Source of the DNA: Aquiflexum sp041751335
Lineage (GTDB): Bacteria > Bacteroidota > Bacteroidia > Cytophagales > Cyclobacteriaceae
Assembly: GCF_041751335.1 (NCBI RefSeq)
Contig: NZ_JBGSXS010000138.1
Span: 6,895-70,894, forward strand
Reading direction: 5' to 3'
Length of the DNA stretch: 64,000 bases
The notes beneath the pieces were generated by a model. It saw nothing but the letters and a program-made list of their open reading frames with translations. It did no database searches and had not been told where the DNA came from. How positions within the stretch are numbered: the first letter of the stretch is position 1; each line of letters begins with the position of its first letter. The translations under genes and the position numbers were made by a program. Positions 61,101 through 64,000 of this stretch are shown one piece after another.

Positions 61101-61122
61101 TATCTCACATGAAATTGAGATA
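61101..61122. promoter_or_regulatory. Inverted repeat upstream of the outer-membrane gene
   Basis: TATCTCA (61101-61107) and TGAGATA (61116-61122) are perfect inverted halves separated by 8 bp, lying 20 bp before the ATG. It may be an operator or a mRNA stem at the ribosome-binding region. Confidence 0.4.
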
Positions 61123-61142
61123 AATATTAAAACCTATATAAA

Positions 61143-63560
61143 ATGAAGACTTTGATATGGTTAATACTTTTATCTATTTTAATTACACCATCCTTTTCCC
61201 AAGGAGTAATTCAAGGTAAAGTTCATGATTCACAGGCCAAAGAAATGTCCTTTGCCAATGTCTTACTTTGGAACAAGCCTGATTCCGCTATGGTCAAAGG
61301 GGTTGTTTCCGATGAATCCGGTAACTTTATTTTCAAGGAGATACCCAAAGGAGAATATTATGTGGAAGTACATATCCTGGGATATGCCAAAACCCATTCA
61401 CCGGTGTTCAGTTTTTTGGGAACAGAAAAAAATAATCTGGCAACAATCATTTTGGTTCAGGAAGACCAAAATCTGGACGAGGTAACGGTAGTTGCCACCC
61501 GGCCATTTTTTGAACTCGAACAGGGGAAAATGGTAGTCAATGTGGCCAACAGCATTTCCGCTGCGGGATTATCGGTCATCGATGTGCTGGATAGATCTCC
61601 CGGTGTAATGGTAAACAGGCAGAGCAATTCCTTATCGGTTTTAGGAAAAAACGGTGTGGTTATTTTAATGAACGGTCATAGGTTTAGGATGCCCATGGAA
61701 GCTGCCTATCAGATGCTGGCAGGTCTCAATTCCAGTGATGTCGAAAAGATCGAAATCATTACTGTCCCCCCTGCCAACTATGATGCTGACGGTGATGCGG
61801 GATTTATCAATATCGTGATGAAAAAAGACAATGACATGATAGGTACTAATGGTATCCTGACCATAGGCCAAGGCTATGGATCTGGCTATAATGGTAACAT
61901 GAGCTTCAGCCTCAACCATCAGGGTCCCAAATTCAGTTGGTTTGGGATTTTGTCTGCAACTTATGTCGATCAGGTTCAGGAATGGGAAGCCTTTAGAGGT
62001 AACAACAACGGATTTGAAGACATAGGTATCGAAACAACCACCGATCGTTTTGGCACAAGAAAAGCCATCAATTATCAGGCTGGATTTGATTATAAATTAA
62101 CAACCAATACCATCCTCAGTGGTTTGGTCAGTGGTTATAATAACCGGTGGGATATGACTGCACCCAATGTTACCAAATCCAGTTATTCCATTTCCCCGGA
62201 TACCCTTGTCAGGATGACAACGATTGAAGAGAACTACTGGAGCCATATCATGGGCAATATCAATCTTCAGCATACCTTCCAGAACGGGCAGGTTATCAGT
62301 ACCAATATAGATTACCTTACCTACAAAAACTCCAATCCATCCTGGTATACCATTATGAATTATAATGAATCCAATGATTTGATCAGTTCGGAGGAATTCA
62401 GAATAACCAAAGACACTCCCATTGACCTTTGGGTGACAGACCTCAACCATTCCATGAAAATGGGGAAATCAGTAGCTATTGAATCAGGTCTCCGGGCTAC
62501 TTTTTCAAAATTCACCAATACGGTGGTCTTCGAGGAAAAATTGGGATCAGATTGGCTGATTGACCCCAAATTCACCAATGACGGCCTTCTCAATGAGGAT
62601 ATAATGGCCGCTTTTTCAACCGCAAAAATTGATTTTGACGAAAAGACTACCTTAAATGCAGGAGTCAGGTATGAAAACACCAAAACCAACCTGACGACCG
62701 TTTCTGGAGAGAAAATCGTTGACAGGCATTACGGGGATTTCTTTCCTACGGCATTTTTATCCAGAAAAATCAATGCCGACAACTTGGTACAGGTGTCTTA
62801 CGGGCGCAGGATTACAAGGCCCACTTTCAATCAGATGGCGCCCTTTGTGTTTTTTTCTGATCCTTTTACATTTTTCGCTGGAAATGAAAACATTTTGCCT
62901 ACCTACACCAATACCTTCAAAACAGATTATTCCTATAAGAGTATGCTATTTTTTGTACAGTACAGCCAGGACAAAAATGTAATCGCATCTTTCCAACCTA
63001 CCCTCGATGAAGAAAGCAATACGGTGTTTTTAAGAACGGAAAATCTTGACCAAAGACAGACTGTTGCCATGATGGTTGCTTTCCCTTTAAAAATAACTTC
63101 ATGGTGGGAAACCCAAAACAATTTCACGGCCAATTATCAAAGAGTCAATTCAGAGTTGAATGGAGAGATTTATGAAGTTGACCAGAAAGGTATTCAGGTG
63201 GTGCTGACCAATACTTTCGCCCTTCCCAAAAAATACACCATTGAGTTGATGGGCAATTATAATTCGCCCACTATCAATGGCTATTTCAATTGGCTTTCCC
63301 GGGGCTTTGTCAATCTCGGAATCCAAAAAGACTTTGAAAAGTCTGGGGTGTTGAGGGTATCCTGCAATGATATTTTTGAAACCAGTCAATTTAGATGGCA
63401 ATCATTTGAGGGTGCTGATTTGGATTTCTCCGGCAGGTTGAAGTTTGAGAAAAGAGTATTCATGGCTACCTACACCTACAAGTTTGGTAACAGCAAAATC
63501 AAAGGAACAAGGGACAGAAAAGTAGGATCCCAAGAGGAACAGAGAAGGGTTACCAATTGA
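61143..63560 (+). CDS. TonB-dependent-receptor-like outer-membrane beta-barrel protein
   Basis: This is an 805-residue outer-membrane protein. The signal peptide (MKTLIWLILLSILITPSFS) is followed by a carboxypeptidase-regulatory-like domain (residues about 20-100), a plug domain (VIDVLDRSPGVMVNRQSN, VEKIEIITVPPANYDADGD, about 120-225) and a large barrel typical of the OMP_b-brl_3 family, which is TonB-receptor-like but distinct from SusC. It has no gliding or type IX C-terminal sorting signal. The substrate is unknown. No SusD-like partner is present, so this is not a polysaccharide-utilisation locus. Confidence 0.88.
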   Translation: MKTLIWLILLSILITPSFSQGVIQGKVHDSQAKEMSFANVLLWNKPDSAMVKGVVSDESGNFIFKEIPKGEYYVEVHILGYAKTHSPVFSFLGTEKNNLATIILVQEDQNLDEVTVVATRPFFELEQGKMVVNVANSISAAGLSVIDVLDRSPGVMVNRQSNSLSVLGKNGVVILMNGHRFRMPMEAAYQMLAGLNSSDVEKIEIITVPPANYDADGDAGFINIVMKKDNDMIGTNGILTIGQGYGSGYNGNMSFSLNHQGPKFSWFGILSATYVDQVQEWEAFRGNNNGFEDIGIETTTDRFGTRKAINYQAGFDYKLTTNTILSGLVSGYNNRWDMTAPNVTKSSYSISPDTLVRMTTIEENYWSHIMGNINLQHTFQNGQVISTNIDYLTYKNSNPSWYTIMNYNESNDLISSEEFRITKDTPIDLWVTDLNHSMKMGKSVAIESGLRATFSKFTNTVVFEEKLGSDWLIDPKFTNDGLLNEDIMAAFSTAKIDFDEKTTLNAGVRYENTKTNLTTVSGEKIVDRHYGDFFPTAFLSRKINADNLVQVSYGRRITRPTFNQMAPFVFFSDPFTFFAGNENILPTYTNTFKTDYSYKSMLFFVQYSQDKNVIASFQPTLDEESNTVFLRTENLDQRQTVAMMVAFPLKITSWWETQNNFTANYQRVNSELNGEIYEVDQKGIQVVLTNTFALPKKYTIELMGNYNSPTINGYFNWLSRGFVNLGIQKDFEKSGVLRVSCNDIFETSQFRWQSFEGADLDFSGRLKFEKRVFMATYTYKFGNSKIKGTRDRKVGSQEEQRRVTN

Positions 63561-63573
63561 TCATTTTTTCCTT

Positions 63574-63622
63574 GGGAAAATAAATCCATGCATTGGGACA
63601 AAAAAGGGGTTGTTTCGTCCTT
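63574..63622 (+). promoter_or_regulatory. GGGAC-N16-CGTCC motif, copy 3
   Basis: GGGAC at 63595-63599 and CGTCC at 63616-63620, preceded by GGAAAATAAATCCATGCATT. It lies 14-60 bp past the outer-membrane gene and about 125 bp before the RidA-family start. Flanks match copy 2 over about 90 bp in all. Confidence 0.55.
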
Positions 63623-63745
63623 GATCGGTTTCATTTAAAAAATTGAAAGGTTAATTTTTAATATGATTTATTGCTGAAAGTCAGATCATTAAATTCGTCA
63701 TTTTTTATAAAATCAAAAAATATACTAACCATATAAAAGATTCCT

Positions 63746-64000
63746 ATGAAATCAGAAAAACCAGAGTACTTCTGCTTGAGACCTGAAGTGGAAAAAGCCT
63801 ACGGATATTCCCATGCCGTCAAGATTGGGAACAGCATCAAAGTCTCCGGTGCAGTCAGTATGGACGATGAAGGTGGTCCGACCGCAGTGGGCGATTTTCT
63901 CCAACAGATGAAAAACTGCTATTCCGATCTGGAAAAAGTGCTGAAACACTATGGATGCAGCTTTGAAGATGTAGTGGTGGAGAATGTATTTACGACAGAT
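63746..64000 (+). CDS. RidA/YjgF-family protein (5' part, truncated by window end)
   Basis: The frame starts at ATG 63746 (MKSEKPEYFCLRPEVEKAYG) and runs off the end of the window with no stop after 85 codons. The segments YSHAVKIGNSIKVSGAVSMDD, FLQQMKNCYSDLEKVLKHYG and EDVVVENVFTTD show the RidA (enamine/imine deaminase) fold core. The N-terminus is longer than in the compact RidA of about 130 residues. The substrate cannot be inferred. It may be governed by motif copy 3. Confidence 0.85.
   Translation, partial: MKSEKPEYFCLRPEVEKAYGYSHAVKIGNSIKVSGAVSMDDEGGPTAVGDFLQQMKNCYSDLEKVLKHYGCSFEDVVVENVFTTD

Noticed and set aside
61143..63560. SusC/SusD polysaccharide utilisation locus
   Set aside because: The outer-membrane protein is of the OMP_b-brl_3 type, and no SusD-like or glycoside hydrolase genes adjoin it.
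1..64000. CRISPR arrays, rRNA genes, IS elements or prophage
   Set aside because: No regularly spaced repeats, no rRNA sequence and no transposase, integrase or phage structural genes were found.

Overview
This window comes from the chromosome of a bacterium in the Bacteroidetes, most likely the order Cytophagales (Cyclobacteriaceae-like). The family-level placement is inference. The sequence supports it in several ways. There is a type IX secretion/gliding operon (gldK-L-M-N with a PorP/SprF-type gene) and an unlinked sprE/porW. The ATP synthase operon is split and lacks the beta and epsilon genes. Promoters repeatedly match the Bacteroidetes -7 box TAnnTTTG, Shine-Dalgarno sequences are rare and TTG starts are fairly common. 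Families largely restricted to the phylum (DUF4271, DUF4197, DUF4403, YtxJ) are present. No rRNA, CRISPR array, transposase, prophage or ordinary tRNA was found.

Layout. 0-4.7 kb: the 3' part of uvrB, a patch of REP-like repeats, an AlbA_2 protein, a PLP-dependent deaminase and rluD. 4.7-5.6 kb: an AT-rich noncoding stretch with two related tRNA-like elements, each preceded by a promoter-like box and followed by a terminator. 5.6-17.3 kb: a giant repetitive AsmA-like protein, metK, a TlpA-type thioredoxin, purM, a ceramidase-like enzyme, a UbiA-like membrane protein and an SGNH esterase. 17.4-24.4 kb (minus strand): an M23 peptidase, bactofilin, two small AtpI/AtpZ-type proteins and atpB-E-F-H-A-G. 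24.5-31.3 kb: sprE, PBP1A and uvrC. 31.4-40.6 kb (minus): porP/sprF-gldKLMN, hemD, a DUF4271 protein and a BamA-like outer-membrane protein. 40.7-50.1 kb: hemW, a DUF721 protein, a DUF4197 lipoprotein (minus), an RsbU-RsbV-RsbW partner-switching module and three SurA/PpiC-type periplasmic chaperones. 50.3-54.6 kb: YtxJ, a DUF4403 lipoprotein, a DUF6922/AbiEii two-gene module and an SDR. 54.6-64 kb: a LytTR two-component system and a run of small secreted or lipoprotein genes, a TonB-type outer-membrane protein and the start of a RidA-family gene.

How the parts fit. Much of the window concerns the cell envelope: peptidoglycan synthesis and remodelling (PBP1A, M23, bactofilin), outer-membrane biogenesis (SurA-like chaperones, BamA-like, AsmA-like) and protein export by the type IX system. 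DNA repair is represented by uvrB and uvrC about 28 kb apart.

The two most unusual signals are noncoding. The first is the pair of tRNA-like RNAs at 4.9-5.5 kb. They share an acceptor stem and T arm, but one has an approximately 67-nt insertion in place of a normal variable loop and the other has its D and anticodon arms replaced by a single hairpin. The second is a three-copy spaced motif, GGGAC-N16-CGTCC, with conserved flanks in the 57-64 kb intergenic regions. It looks like an ECF-type promoter or a regulator's operator next to the LytTR system.
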